A DNA stretch of 64,000 nucleotides, taken from Notamacropus eugenii. Its lineage: Eukaryota; Chordata; Mammalia; Diprotodontia; Macropodidae. Positions 1 to 10,876 of this stretch are shown here, piece by piece. Positions within the stretch are counted from its first letter, which is position 1. Every line of letters starts with the position of its first letter. The stretch spans positions 550,393,705 to 550,457,704 of the forward strand of contig NC_092872.1 of assembly GCF_028372415.1 (NCBI RefSeq), given 5' to 3'. A program made the translations under genes and the position numbers. A model generated the notes under the pieces. The model did not search any database and was not told the origin of the DNA. It saw only the letters and a program-made list of their open reading frames with translations.

Positions 1-40
1 CAAGGTCACTTCCAGCTCTAAATCTATGATTCCAAGCAAC
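1..40 (+). mobile_element. SINE 3' end fragment (MIR-like)
   Basis: The window opens in the phrase 'aggtcacttccagctctaaa', the usual 3' end of marsupial MIR-like SINEs in the sense direction. The rest of the copy lies outside the window. Confidence 0.45.
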
Positions 41-619
41 CTCTGTTGTATTCTCTGCCTTCACACAAGTCGCACCTTGGAAAGAAATGCCAGAGGAGTG
101 AAGAGGAAAATGCATGTATTTGATTTCTTTTCACTAAGGAAATTTCCTAAGACTCAAATCATTTTAAATATTCTCTTTAGATCTTCATCTTAAGATCTAC
201 CTTTGGCACATTTAACCATAATGATAACTGAGAAGGCTCTGACAATCTGATGGAAATTTCTTCAACCTTTCATCTCCATTTTTCTCTATTGTGTAAAATG
301 CATACGTGTATGAGAGAAGGGGCAATCAGAATAGTATATGAGTTCCCAAGAGGAGTGGAATGTCATTATTTGGAAAACCAGGAAAGCTTGAATGGTCTGG
401 TCTTTGAGTTGAGGTTCTTAAAGAAAGACATAAGACATAAAGAAAGACAAAGAAAAATATCAGTGGGTAAAAGGTCATCCTGGGCACAGGAGACCACTCA
501 TTGAAGTCAATAAGCATTTATGTAAATAAAAACATAAAGGAACAGTGAAAAGGTGGGTGTGGGAAGGGGGTGATTTATAGAGAAAGGTGAGCAGTACAAA
601 GCAAAGTGTGTGGAAAGAA
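41..619. other. Intergenic, nothing recognised
   Basis: AT-rich sequence with no coding signature. The 84-codon open frame here has no recognisable domain and is at chance length for this composition. A short phrase near 510 resembles an L2 3' tail but is too short to call. Confidence 0.5.
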
Positions 620-1140
620 ATCCTATGAGATGATCCATTCTCCATTCAGTCACTAAAGTGATTTTTCTAAAATGCAGATCTGACTGTCACCCCATACTCA
701 ATAAACTCCAGTGATTTCCTATTGCCTCCCAGAGTCAATACAAACTGTTCTGTTTGGCATTTACAGCCTTTCAAAATCTAGCTCCCTCCTATCTTTCCAG
801 TATTCTTACACCTTATTCCCTAACACATACTCTTCCATCTGGTGACACTGGCCTCTTGGTTGTTTCACCGATGTGACACTCCCTTTCTCAGCTCCAGGCA
901 ATTTCTCGGGCTATTCCACATGCCTGGAACACTCTCTCCCCAATTACTAGCCTCTCAGGCTTTCCTTAAGCACCAACTAAAATTCCACTTTCTACAGGAA
1001 GCCTTCCCCACCCCCAGGTATTTCCACTTTTCATTATTTCCTCTTTATCCTTTACATAGCTTTCTTTATATATATTTGTTTGCATGTTGTTTTCAATATT
1101 AGATTGTAAACTCCTTAAGGGCAGAGACTATCTTAAAGTG
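620..1140 (+). mobile_element. L2 LINE, 3' part of ORF2 plus 3' UTR
   Basis: Sense-strand L2 landmarks appear in order: the block around 'aaactccagtgatttcctat', 'ctgtttggcatttacagcct', the 'catgcctggaacactc' block, 'gtaaactccttaagggcaga' and 'tataaatgctagttattg'. L2 is a CR1-clade non-LTR retrotransposon, extinct in most mammals. The copy is 5'-truncated and much mutated. Confidence 0.75.
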
Positions 1141-1434
1141 CTATATAAATGCTAGTTATTGTTATTAATAATCATAATATAAAACACTTATTAATGTTCT
1201 TACATAAGCTAATTATGAACAGTAATAAAACATTTATTAACATTGCTATGTTATTATGCCAGTTATTATTAACAATGATGATAATACTAAAGCATTTTCA
1301 GTTTGCAGAGTTCTTCACAAACACATGTTTGGTGATTGAGAGTTAATTGATAACAGAAAGAAAGATCTCACTATTAATAGTAGGAAAGAAATGGAAGGAA
1401 AACGTATGTTGCCCAACATGTTGGGAGGAAAGGA

Positions 1435-1678
1435 ACAATGTCTATCATGTGCCAGGCACTGTGCTAAATCCTTTATAAATATTACCTCATTTCTTCCTGG
1501 AAGGTAGGTTACATTATGATCCTTATTTTACAGTTAAGGAAACTGAGGCAGACTGAAATTAAATGACTTGCCCAGGGTCACACAATTTGTAAGCGTCTAA
1601 GGCTAGATTTAACCTCAGGTCTTCCTGACTCCAGATCCAATGTTTTATCCACTGGGCCACCTAACTGCCTCTGATATT
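1435..1678 (-). mobile_element. MIR-type CORE-SINE
   Basis: Antisense MIR: 'atgtgccaggcactgtgcta', then 'ggaaactgaggcagac', 'cttgcccagggtcacac' and a tRNA-like head ending 'gggccacctaactgcctc'. Nearly full length. Confidence 0.75.
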
Positions 1679-1679
1679 A

Positions 1680-2060
1680 GGGAAATGGCTGAATAAACTT
1701 TGATATATGAATATAATAGAATATTATTATACCATAAGAAATGATGAACATAAAGAATGAACTAGTTCAGAGAGAAATAAATAGAATCAGCAGAACAATT
1801 CATACAAGCATGATGATTTAAATGAAAACATTGAAAAACATCAGAATTTTGAAGAATGCTGTGATAAACCATGATTTCAGAAGACTGAGAGAAAATATAT
1901 CTTCCACCTCTTATCAAAAAGGTGACTGGACTGAGGCATACATTTGAAAGGAGATTTGGAATAAGACATACATTTCCAGGGGTGTTTTTAGTGTTGATCT
2001 GTTCTTAATTCTGTTTATTTATTATACAGGAATGGTCTGTGAGTCATTAGGAAGTGACAA
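1680..2060 (+). mobile_element. L1 LINE 3' end, sense
   Basis: The stretch from 'gggaaatggctgaataaact' through 'aatattattataccataaga' and 'aaccatgatttcagaagact' matches the terminal part of marsupial L1 ORF2/3' UTR read in sense. It is 5'-truncated and old. Confidence 0.6.
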
Positions 2061-2084
2061 TGGTGTAAAACAAATAACATTAGT

Positions 2085-2330
2085 ATAACAATTTTTAAAA
2101 AGAATATGAGGAATTCAGAGAAACATGGGAATATTTGTATAAACTGAAGCAAGGTGAAGAAAGAAGAACCAGGAAAACAATATGCATAAGGAGATGAGTA
2201 ACGGAGATGAAAAGAACACTAGAACCAACTGTATAATTATAATGATCAGTATCAGCTCTGGAAAAAGAAATTAAGAGATAAAAAAAGAGATGAGGAGATG
2301 TACTTCCTCCTTCCATTTGCTTGCAATCAG
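2085..2330 (+). mobile_element. L1 LINE 3' fragment, sense
   Basis: A second L1 3' segment: 'gaggaattcagagaaacatg' followed by 'gtataaactgaagcaaggtg' and 'agaaccaggaaaacaatatg', the phrase seen before the L1 3' UTR in marsupials. Separate from or rearranged relative to the copy just upstream. Confidence 0.55.
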
Positions 2331-2494
2331 GGGACTTTGGTGGGATGCTGATAGGCTGTCAGAGCAGTATAATTAAAACGGCTTAACTGTCACAAGGGAG
2401 GGTCATGAGGGATCTGCAAGCATAGGTAAAGAAAATGATTATGAGGAAAAGCAAACAAAAAAAAAGTACCAATGAATTTTTTTGGAAAGTTTAT
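2331..2494. other. Intergenic, nothing recognised
   Basis: Short purine-rich link between two LINE relics; no feature seen. Confidence 0.4.
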
Positions 2495-3050
2495 TGATAC
2501 TTTTGAGAGAATAGTTTCAGTAGATGGTGGGGGATGAAGCTAGATTGAATTAGGTTAAAGAGACAAAGGGTGATGAGGGAGCAAGAAGCAACTAACAAGT
2601 GTACCACTTTTTCAAGAAATTTTTTCAAGAAGTCACTTCCTTTCAAGTTAAAGGAAGGACAGAGAGGAGACAGTAGTGAGATAATATAGAATGTCCCAGG
2701 AGAGTGAGTTTTGTTGTTTGTGTTAGGGATTTCAGGGGAGGGGAGAGATTGGAAAGATCTGAGCATAGTTCCATGTAGATACAAAATAGACTAAAAAGAT
2801 GTGGGGAAGGAGGGAACTGCTTGACCAAAGACCTTAGGAGGCAGAAAAGAATAGAATAAAAGACGGGGAAGATCAGTTTTAACAAGGAGTAGGAATATCT
2901 CTTTTTCTGAGACAGAAAGGAAATGATGGGAATGGGGGAGGGAGCGGGGAACCTAGAAGTCTGGAAGAGTGGACAAGGGAAGCTGAAGAAATTTTTATCA
3001 GATCATCTAAGGCCTCTCAGTTATTATTATTGTTAGCTGTTCCAAAGGTA
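2495..3050 (-). mobile_element. L2 LINE, 5' part of ORF2 (antisense)
   Basis: Read on the minus strand this matches the reverse-transcriptase half of L2. 'gagaatagtttcagtagatg' plus 'aagctagattg' correspond to the L2 block that appears in sense near 12.2 kb. It is heavily mutated with no long open frame. Confidence 0.5.
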
Positions 3051-3189
3051 AGATCTTGAAATGAAGATATAAAAGGAATACTTAAAATGATTTGGGTCTT
3101 ATCAAACTTTCTTAGTGAAAACAGATCAAATACTTTCCTCTGACATTTCTTTCCAAGATGGGACTTTCATAGTGGAAGAGAATACAGCA

Positions 3190-3400
3190 GAAGCTGCTTA
3201 GAATCCTAGATTTAGACCTGGAAGTGACCTGGAAGGTCATTTAGTCCAACCCAGTGAGGGAATTAAGGCCCAGAGAAGATAAATGATTTACCCAAGGTCA
3301 CCCATGTGCTTAAGTGCCAATAAGCTGAAGAGGCATTCAAACACAGGCATTCTTACACCAAATCCATTGTACTTTCCACTGAACCACCCTGTCTTTCCAG
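3190..3400 (-). mobile_element. MIR-like SINE
   Basis: The sequence runs 'gaatcctagatttagacctg', 'ggtcatttagtccaaccc', 'acccaaggtcacccatgtgc', then an antisense tRNA-like head. It is the MIR3-like form in which the 3' end begins 'tagaatc'. Confidence 0.6.
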
Positions 3401-3809
3401 GAGGTATGTTTTGCCCGCCTCTTTAAGAGACTCAATAAATTTTGCATTTTCGCTAGAGTATGGGAAGTTGAATACAGAGAATAGGGTGCCATGGTAGACA
3501 AAACCAGAAGATCAGAGCTTGAAGGGACCTTGGAAAACAAGTATCTCATACTTGTTTTTTAGTGTTTGTCTGCAGATTTCTATTAGGGTAAGTGATATTT
3601 ATTCAACCAATATAATTCTCCTGGACTTCAGCCTAGTCCATCTCATAAGCTTTCTTTTCATCAGAAATTATTGTTCAGAGAATATAGAATTTTGTTTTTC
3701 TGTTACTATAGGAAGTGTTCTACATTGTAGCAAGGTCAAATATCTTTCTGGTACATTGCAATCTCAAACAAACTCCTGAAAAGCACGAGGATACATGTTA
3801 ACAGAGTAA
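3401..3809. other. Intergenic, nothing recognised
   Basis: No repeat or coding block recognised. Open frames of 70-86 codons here carry no recognisable motif. Confidence 0.45.
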
Positions 3810-4322
3810 AAAATTATTGGAAGGTCAGGTAGCTTGTGTGACAGCTTATTTAAAAACTTCATTAAAACTCTACTACAGAGAGCACAACTTCAACGGACTG
3901 GCTGCGTTCAAACGCCAAACATACACTTGCCAAAAGGACTATCTTCTGGAGAACTCACATAGGGCAAGTGCTCACCTTGTGTCTAGAAAAAGCGATACAA
4001 GGACACTCTCAAGGTCTCTCTTGAGAACTTTGGAATTGATTGTGTGACATGGGAGACTCTGGTACTGGACCTCTCAGCATGGCATGCCCGCATCAGAGAA
4101 AGTGCTGTGCTCTATAAACAAAACAGAACTGAATTAGCTCAAAAGAAACATGCGCAAATTTAGAGAACCCTATCCAAGTGTTCACATGGACTATTTGTGC
4201 TTGACTTGTGGTAGAGCATTCTGAGCCCATATTGGTCTGATCAGCCACAGTTGGACACACTGTAACTTGTCTCTAGCATAGTGATATCATTTGGTCATCT
4301 TCAAGAATAAAGGGCAACAACT
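3810..4322 (+). mobile_element. RTE-clade LINE, C-terminal ORF and 3' end
   Basis: The tail 'ggtcatcttcaagaataaag' followed by 'ggcaacaac' is an RTE 3' end. The 3' 200 bp ('gtagagcattctgagcccat', 'ggtctgatcagccacagt') are the reverse complement of the stretch beginning near 47.45 kb, so the two copies are inverted relative to each other. A partial frame (HNFNGLAAFKRQTYTCQ) fits the RTE C-terminus. 5'-truncated. Confidence 0.65.
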
Positions 4323-4498
4323 ATGGTAAAATTGCAAAAAAACAATATTTTCCTCTAAAGCCCTTTCCAGATTTTGGGGGGATGCCCCTTGGAAAGGTGA
4401 TAAATCTAGGGTCTCTAGACAAAGGGGAGAAGGAAGGGAGGCTCTCCATTAGGTGAATGGATTAAAGGTAAAAACCAAATTGGACTCAACTTGTTCAT
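4323..4498. other. Pre-insertion flank of the HAL1 element
   Basis: Unassigned sequence between an RTE relic and the HAL1 target site. Confidence 0.4.
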
Positions 4499-4512
4499 AT
4501 GATTTCCTTTTC
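4499..4512. repeat. Target-site duplication, left copy
   Basis: The 14 bases 'atgatttccttttc' are repeated exactly at 7308-7321 and bracket the HAL1 element. They abut the T-rich (minus-strand poly-A) end. This is the hallmark of target-primed reverse transcription. Confidence 0.88.
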
Positions 4513-5355
4513 TTTCTTTTTTTTTCCTTTTTTTAAAATTTACTTATTTAACTTTTAACATTCATTTTCACAAAATTTTGGGTTTCAAATTTTTCTCCCC
4601 ATTTGTCCCCTCCCCCCATCCCAAAACACCAACCATTCTAATTGCCCCTATCACCAATCTGCCCTTTCTTCTATCATCCTTCCCTTCTCTTGTCCCCATC
4701 TTCTCTTTTGTCCTGTAGGACCAGATAACTTTCTATACCCCATTACCTGTATTTCTTATTTCCTAGTAGCAAGAACAGTACTTGACAGTTGTTCCTATAA
4801 CTTTGAGTTCCAACTTCTCTTCATCCCTCCCTCCCCACCCATTCCCTTTGGGAAGGCAAGCAATTCAATATAGGCCATATCTGTGTAGTTTTGCAAATGA
4901 CTTCCATAATAGTCGTGCTGTATAAGACTAACTATATTTCCCTCCATCCTATCCTGCCCCCATTGCTTCTATTCTCTTTTTTGATCCTGTCCCTCCCCAA
5001 GAGTGTTGACTTCAAATTGCTCCCTCCTCCCACTGCTCTCCCTTCCATCATCCCCCCCCACCCTGCTTATCCCCTTATCCCCCACTTTCCTATATTGTAA
5101 GATAGGTTTTCATACCAAAATGAGTGTGCATTTTATTCTTTCCTTTAGTGGAATGTGATGAGAGTAAACTTCATGTTTTTCTCTCACCTCCCCTCTTTTT
5201 CCCTCCACTAAAAAGTCTTTTGCCTGTCTCTTTTATGAGAGATAATTTGCCCCATTCCATTTCTCCCTTTCTCCTCCCAATATATTTCTCTCTCACTGCT
5301 TGATTTCATTTTTTTAAGATATGATCCCATCCTATTCCATTCACTTTGTGCTCAC

Positions 5356-5394
5356 TGTGTGTGTGTGTATGTGTGTGTGTGTGTGTGTGTGTGT
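5356..5394. repeat. (GT)n microsatellite in HAL1 3' region
   Basis: About 39 bp of GT dinucleotides with one A interruption. It lies inside the HAL1 3' region and is likely part of the element rather than a later insertion. Confidence 0.85.
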
Positions 5395-5538
5395 TTGTAT
5401 GTAATCTCACCAACTACCCAGATACTGAAAAGTTTCAAGAGTTACAAATATTGTCTTTCCATGTAGGAATATAAACAGTTCAACTTTAGTAAAGTCCCTT
5501 ATGACTTCTCTTTGCTGTTCACCTTTTCATGGTTCTCT

Positions 5539-6717
5539 TCATTCTTGTGTTTGAAAGTCAAATTTTCTTTTCAGCTCTGGTCTTTTCATCAAGAATGCTT
5601 GAAAGTCCTCAATTTCATTGAAAGACCATTTTTCCCCCTGAAGTATTATACTCAGTTTTGCTGGGTAGGTGCTTCTTGGTTTTAGTCCTAGTTCCTTTGA
5701 CTTCTGGAATATCCTATTCCATGCCCTTTGATCCCTTAATGTAGAAGCTGCTAGATCTTGTGTTATCCTGATTGTATTTCCACAATATTTGAATTATTTC
5801 TTTCTAGCTGCTTGCAATATTTTCTCCTTGACCTGGGAACTCTAGAATTTGGCCACAATGTTCCTAGGAGTTTCTCTTTTTGGATCTCTTTCAGGTGGTG
5901 ATCTGTGGATTCCTTGAATACTTATTTTGCCCTCTGGTTCTAGAATCTCAGGGCAGTTTTCCTTGATAATTTCATGAAAGATGATGTCTAGGCTCTTTTT
6001 TGGATCATGGCTTTCAGGTAGTCCCATAATTTTTAAATTGTCCCTCCTGGATCTATTTTCCAGGTCAGTTGTTTTTCCAATGAGGTATTTCACATTATCT
6101 TCCATTTTTTCATTCTTTTGGTTTTGTTTTGTGATTTTTTGGTTTCTCATAAAGTCATTAGCCTCTATCTGTTCCATTTTAATTTTGAAAGAACTATTTT
6201 CTTCAGTGAGCTTTTGAACCTCCTTTTCCATTTGGCTAATTCTGCTTTTTAAAGCATACTTCTCCTCATTGGCCTTTTGAACCTCTCTTGCCAATTGAGT
6301 TAGCCTATTTTTTAAGGTGTTATTTTCTTCAGCATTTTTTGGGGTCTCCTTTAGCAAGGTGTTGACCTGCTTTTCATGCTTTTCTTGCATCTCTCTCATT
6401 TCTCTTCCCAGTTTTTCCTCCACCTCTCTAACTTGATTTTCAAAATCCTTTTTGAGCTCTTCCATGGCCTGAGCCCATGGAATATTTCTTTTAGATGTTT
6501 GGGATACATAAGCCTTGATTTCTGTGTCTTTCCCTGATGGTAAGCATTGTTCTTCCTCATCAGAAAGGAAGGGAGGAGATATCTGTTCACCAAGAAAGTA
6601 ACCTTCTATGGTCTTATTTTTTTTTACCTCCTTTTCTGGGCATTTTCCCAGCCAGTGACTTGACTTCTGAGTGTCTTTTCCACACCCACCACACCTCCAG
6701 ATCTGCCCAGCTAGTGC
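5539..6717 (-). pseudogene. HAL1/L1 ORF1 relic (coiled coil, RRM, C-terminal domain)
   Basis: L1 ORF1 proteins are trimeric RNA-binding chaperones. The uninterrupted frame from codon MEELKK (6465) runs 207 codons. Residues 1-130 form a Lys/Glu heptad coiled coil, and ENRSRRDNLKIMGLPE (136-151) is the L1 RRM signature. After a TAG at 5842-5844 the same frame continues through SSQVKEKILQAARKK, a TAA at 5794-5796, then IRITQDLAASTLRDQRAW and TYPAKLSIIL, which match the C-terminal domain of human ORF1p (RPALKELL-like end RPELKRKF), to a TGA at 5539-5541. Upstream of MEELKK the frame is open for 84 more codons with no ATG. That part holds C-x2-C-x8-H-x4-C spacing. The two stops are point changes in otherwise collinear sequence, so the copy is dead. 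Confidence 0.82.
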
Positions 6718-7307
6718 TTAGGGTATGAGATTCAAATGCTGCTTCCCAGCCTTGGGGCTTTCTGCAGGGTTGGGGCTGCTATTCAGTGTGAGATTAAGTT
6801 CAGGTGCTCGGGTGGGGGCAGGGATGCCACACGGGGCTCAGTTCCCTCAGGAGGTTTACGTGGAGACCTTCAACAAGAGATCAGAGCTCCTGCCTACTTT
6901 GGGAGCCCCTGTCTGCTGCTGCCTCCACTGCTGCCTCCCAAGGGGGCCTGAGTTATGTGGACACCCCACTCCCCTCTCGGCCAGCCAAAGAGACTCTCTC
7001 ACTGACCTTTGGCGCCTGTGTGTAAAGGGACCTTCGAGGCTTCTGGAGATTCCATCTCTGAGGCCTGCTAGGATCTGCTCCTCTTGGTGCCTCGAGGCCA
7101 AGGCAGGGCTGGGCTCTGCTCTGGGTCTGGTACGCTATGGACCTTTTGTGTCAGTTTTTCAGGTCTCTCTGGAACAGAAATCTCCTCCACTCCATTGTTC
7201 TGTGGCTTCTGCTGCTCCAGAATTTGTTGGGAGTTCTTCTTTACAGGTATTTTATGGGCTGTGGGTTAGGAGCTAGCATAAGTGTATCTTTCTACTCCGC
7301 CATCTTC

Positions 7308-7321
7308 ATGATTTCCTTTTC
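7308..7321. repeat. Target-site duplication, right copy
   Basis: Exact second copy of the 14-base duplication, abutting the 5' end of the HAL1 element. Confidence 0.88.
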
Positions 7322-8084
7322 ACCCACATGAAGTGTTTAATACTAGAACTCAACCTTTTCCTTTGAGAAATGTAGATGGAAGGGAGAGTGTCTCTTTGTT
7401 TAACTCTGGGAATGAGGGGAGACAGCCAGAATTCACAAGAGTCACAGTTGCTCAGTGCTGGAATGGTACCCCCCACACACACTATTTTAAGATATCTTTT
7501 TCTTATTTATGATCCTGAAGTCTTCTTGGGTCCTGTTGGAAGGTGTGAGGGAGCTCTGTCAGTTCAGACATTTCTGTCTCCAAACTAGAAATTACTTGAA
7601 TATAGATGAATGATAAATAAAATTGTTTCTGGTGAATGTGAACCTAAAAACTCATTAATTGATTAAGAATTGGCATTAATATTTTTTTCTTTAGCACTTA
7701 TATCAAAAGAAATATCCAGAGTTTAAAATGACCATCCCACTATGCAATAAATTTGGATGGAGAGACAAATTGGCAAGGGAACTAAAGAAGTTATGTAATA
7801 CATCAAAGAACAGATTAGAAGATCTGCTTTGTCACTCTCTGGCATTCAGAATCAGTAAAAATGTCAGACTTCTATAAAAGTTGCACAACTGTTCATTTTA
7901 GTAACAAGACTTGAACACCCAAAGTACTCAAGAAGGTAAACTAAGGTTGCTGTTACCAAATAAAAAGCTTTGATTGAACACTTGTCCCATAATCACACAG
8001 TGTAAATTTTCATTTTTTTAATATTTGATTTTCTTAAATTCACACTTCACATCTAATGTTTATATGTGACTTTCACTAGTGTGA
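7322..8084. other. Intergenic, nothing recognised
   Basis: No repeat, gene or RNA recognised. Open frames up to 70 codons are without motifs. Confidence 0.45.
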
Positions 8085-8320
8085 GGGCAACTAGCTGGCC
8101 TAGTGGCTAGACAACTGACTTGAAGTCAGGAAGACCTGAGTTCAAATTTGACCTCAGACACTTACTAGCTGTGTGACCCTGTTCTTTAACCCTGTTTGCT
8201 TTACTTTCTTCGTATGTAAAATGATCTAGAAAAGGAAATGTTAAACCATTCCAGCATCTTTGCCGCAGAAATCCCAAATAGGGTCGTGAGGACTAGAATA
8301 TGACTGAACCAAATGAATAC
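8085..8320 (+). mobile_element. tRNA-derived marsupial SINE (Mar-1/Opo-1-like)
   Basis: The head 'ctagctggcctagtggctag' fits a degenerate box A and 'gagttcaaatttgacc' fits box B. The CORE-like 'gctgtgtgaccctg' and a tail 'aaaccattccagcatctttg' plus 'gggtcgtgaggactagaat' follow. Near full length. Confidence 0.72.
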
Positions 8321-8552
8321 CAAACAAGTGTGAGGAGCTTAGAAAATTCCCAAACTCTTCCTGACTGACTCCAAAGATTTGCCTCAGACTATGTTTCCTG
8401 ATAGGTGAGCTTTGACCTCCATCTCACTTTGTAACCTCTATATTAAGTTGCCACATGAGTATTCACCCTCCTTTTCCAGTTGCCTTTCATATGTTGTCTT
8501 CCCCCATTGGAACACAAGTTTCTCTAAGGAGAGAAATAATCTTTTGATTGCT
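8321..8552. other. Short unassigned gap
   Basis: No feature seen between two SINEs of opposite orientation. Confidence 0.35.
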
Positions 8553-8790
8553 CAATCATGTCAGACTCTTTGTGACCCCAGGGACTGTATTACACCAATG
8601 CTGTCCTTGTGGTTTTCTTGGCAAAGATACTGGAGTGGTTTACCATTTCCTTCCCCAGTGGATTAAGGCAAACAGAGGTTAAGTGACTTGCCCAGGGTCA
8701 CACAGCTAATAAGTGTCTGAAGACAGATTTGAACTCAAACCTTCCTGACTCCAAGCCCAGTGCTCTATCCAATGAGCAGCCTCTGCTTAG
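8553..8790 (-). mobile_element. tRNA-derived marsupial SINE (Mar-1/Opo-1-like)
   Basis: Antisense of the same family as the copy at 8.1-8.3 kb: 'tcagactctttgtgacccca', 'aaagatactggagtggttta', 'cttgcccagggtcacacagc' and a reversed tRNA-like head. Together the two form an inverted pair about 230 bp apart. Confidence 0.75.
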
Positions 8791-9069
8791 GGAGGGTCTT
8801 ACTTTTTTGTACGTATATACTCATCACTTAGAATAGTACTTGGCAGTTAATAAACTATATCCATTAGGAAAGGTACTAGATATCTTCTCATAACAAGTAA
8901 AGGGACTTTTATTTTAAGCCTTTAATTCCAAATCAACCTATACCAATGCTTTGAGAACTTTAGAAGATCCCCAGAGATGCTGATATTCTACATGGAAAAA
9001 CTGAAAACAGTAAAGTCGTACTTATTTAGAAAAAGAGCAGGAAAGGTAAGTATTAAAAATTTAGAATTT

Positions 9070-9355
9070 TTGTAAATGTCATAATAATAACAGCTAATAC
9101 ATGTGATACCTGCTAAGTGCTGTGCATTGTGCTAAGTCTTTACAATTACTACCTTATTTGATCCTCATAGCAATCTTGGGAGGTAAGTGCTATTATTATC
9201 CCCATTTTATAGCTAGGGAAACTGAGGAAGACAGAGGTTAAGACACTTGCCCAGGATCACAGAACTAGTAAATATCTGAGTCTGGATTTGAACTCAGGTC
9301 TTCCTAACTCAAGGCCCTACACTAAATTCATACCGTACCATCTAGTTCCTCAAGT
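9070..9355 (-). mobile_element. MIR-type SINE
   Basis: Antisense MIR: 'taagtgctgtgcattgtgct', 'ttatttgatcctcatagcaa', 'tattatccccattttatagc', then 'cttgcccaggatcacag'. Near full length. Confidence 0.75.
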
Positions 9356-9434
9356 TATTAAAGTAATTTGGGCCTTAAAATCCTGCATTTCACTATTTTA
9401 CATTTAGAATCCAGAGCTTTCATCATGAGAGATG

Positions 9435-9665
9435 AGTTAGAATGAAGAAAGCAGAATCTGGAGTCAAACTACTGGGTTTAGCTCCCCTCTTTGTCTCTTA
9501 TAGGTGGTGTGAACTTGTGCAAGTCACTCATCTCTCTAGGTCTTTGTTTCTTCACCTTAAAAACAGGCACAGTGATATGCAAGCAACTACTTCACAGTGC
9601 TATTGGATGAAAAGTGTCTTGTAAAATGTAAAGCAATATAGAAATGCAAGCAACCATTATTTTAG
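9435..9665 (+). mobile_element. MIR-type SINE
   Basis: Sense MIR: 'aatctggagtcaaactactg', 'gtgtgaacttgtgcaagtca', 'gtttcttcaccttaaaaaca' and a tail reading 'aatgtaaagcaatatagaaa'. Confidence 0.65.
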
Positions 9666-9747
9666 TAAGGGAAGGAGATTAGAATAATTATCCTTTATAA
9701 AATGTAGTAGATACAAGAAATAGTAGCCCCCAAAGCTATTAAGAATT

Positions 9748-9890
9748 GAAAACAACCATAGAATGTTCATGTTGGAAAGGGCCTTAAACATGACTAGTCC
9801 CTTCATTTAAAGACTAGGAAATTTATGCCTAGAAAAGTGAACTCACTTGCTCATCATTACACAGCTAGTTAGTGTTAAAGCCTTTGTAAG
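9748..9890 (-). mobile_element. MIR-like SINE fragment
   Basis: 'atagaatgttcatgttggaa', 'tcatttaaagactaggaaat' and 'cacttgctcatcattacaca' are antisense MIR3-like blocks. The head is missing. Confidence 0.55.
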
Positions 9891-10024
9891 AAGGTGCAGG
9901 TTCTCTGTTCCAAAAGCACATATTAGAATTCAGGAAACATTTCCATAAAGATCTTAAGGGAATACAGAATATCAAAAGTGGCTGGGAAACTCATTGTAAA
10001 AAGTCATTAAACATTATAAGTTGT

Positions 10025-10345
10025 TTAAATAAGAACAGAAAGGGAATAAGCATTTACTTAGCACCTATTATGTGCCAGGAACTTTTGAAAATATTATCTC
10101 ATTTGATCCTTACAACAATCTTGTGAGGTAGGTGCTATTATGATCCTCATTGAGGAAAGTGAGGCAGATGGAGGTTAAGTCTTGAATCACACAGTTAGTG
10201 TCTGAGGCAGGTCTTCATGACTCCCAGTCCAGCTATCCACTATCCACTAAACCACCTAGCTATCTAGGATGGAATTGTCTTCAGATTGGGGATTGTAAAC
10301 TCTTTGAGGGCAGAGACAGAGAGGGACACATAGTACAGTGTCCTG
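10025..10345 (-). mobile_element. MIR-type SINE, followed by short L2 tail (+)
   Basis: Antisense MIR from 'tttacttagcacctattatg' to the reversed tRNA-like head 'ctatccactaaaccacctag' (about 10262). After it, 'attgtaaactctttgagggc' (10285-10345) is a sense L2 3' tail belonging to another relic. Confidence 0.65.
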
Positions 10346-10808
10346 CTCAGTAAATTTTAAAAGAGAAAGGGAATTTATTGTATTTATTATTACATAAAGG
10401 CAAATCATCAAGAATGGATTGAGGAAGAGATAGTTTCTTTGATAATAAGTTGGAAATATTCTTTCCTGTCTCCTGGGGTAATTTTCCAAATGGAAAAACA
10501 AGTTTAAGGTTTGGGAGGACCATACCTCAATTAATTGCAGAATGCCAGGGAATCTTGATTGAATCAATCAATAAAAAGTAAACTAGGTGTGAATAAGTCT
10601 TTAATCAAGTTCAAGGATCATATGACCTTTGGGTCAGTAGATAAAATCAGGTGATACCACAAAGGAAATATTTTATAATTGGCTGAAGAGAATCAGTTAT
10701 GCCAGGTGAAGATATGTGTAAAAACAGCAAGCTTGTGCAAATCCAGACAGCATAGTCTGAAATGAATTTACCTGGGAGAGAGGATAGGATAGGGGAGGGA
10801 AGGAAGGA

Positions 10809-10810
<2 letters not shown>
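10346..10810. other. Intergenic, nothing recognised
   Basis: No recognisable gene or repeat before the GA microsatellite. An open frame of 103 codons has no motif. Confidence 0.4.

Positions 10811-10876
<66 letters not shown>
10811..10876. repeat. (GA)n microsatellite
   Basis: About 66 bp of uninterrupted GA dinucleotides, preceded by GGAA repeats. The minus-strand open frames rich in Leu/Ser that cross it are artefacts. Confidence 0.95.

Larger units (their letters stand above)
4513..7307 (-). mobile_element. Full-length HAL1-type half-LINE (L1-derived)
   Basis: This 2795-bp element on the minus strand has perfect 14-bp target duplications. Its 5' end reads 'gaagatggcggagtagaaag', as in L1 5' UTRs. 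A 5' region of about 590-840 bp precedes ORF1, which ends at 5539. No ORF2 follows, only about 1 kb of AG-rich 3' sequence holding a (CA)n stretch, then 'gtgaaaatgaatgttaaaag' and an A-rich end. L1 ORF1 without ORF2, bounded by target duplications, is the definition of HAL1. Such elements are known in several mammals including opossum. It would need an L1 ORF2 protein in trans. Two in-frame stops and intact target duplications suggest moderate rather than great age. Confidence 0.8.

Noticed and set aside
5981-7276. Plus-strand frames of 60-183 codons across the HAL1 element
   Set aside because: Shadows of the minus-strand ORF1 and of the GC-richer HAL1 5' region. No recognisable protein.
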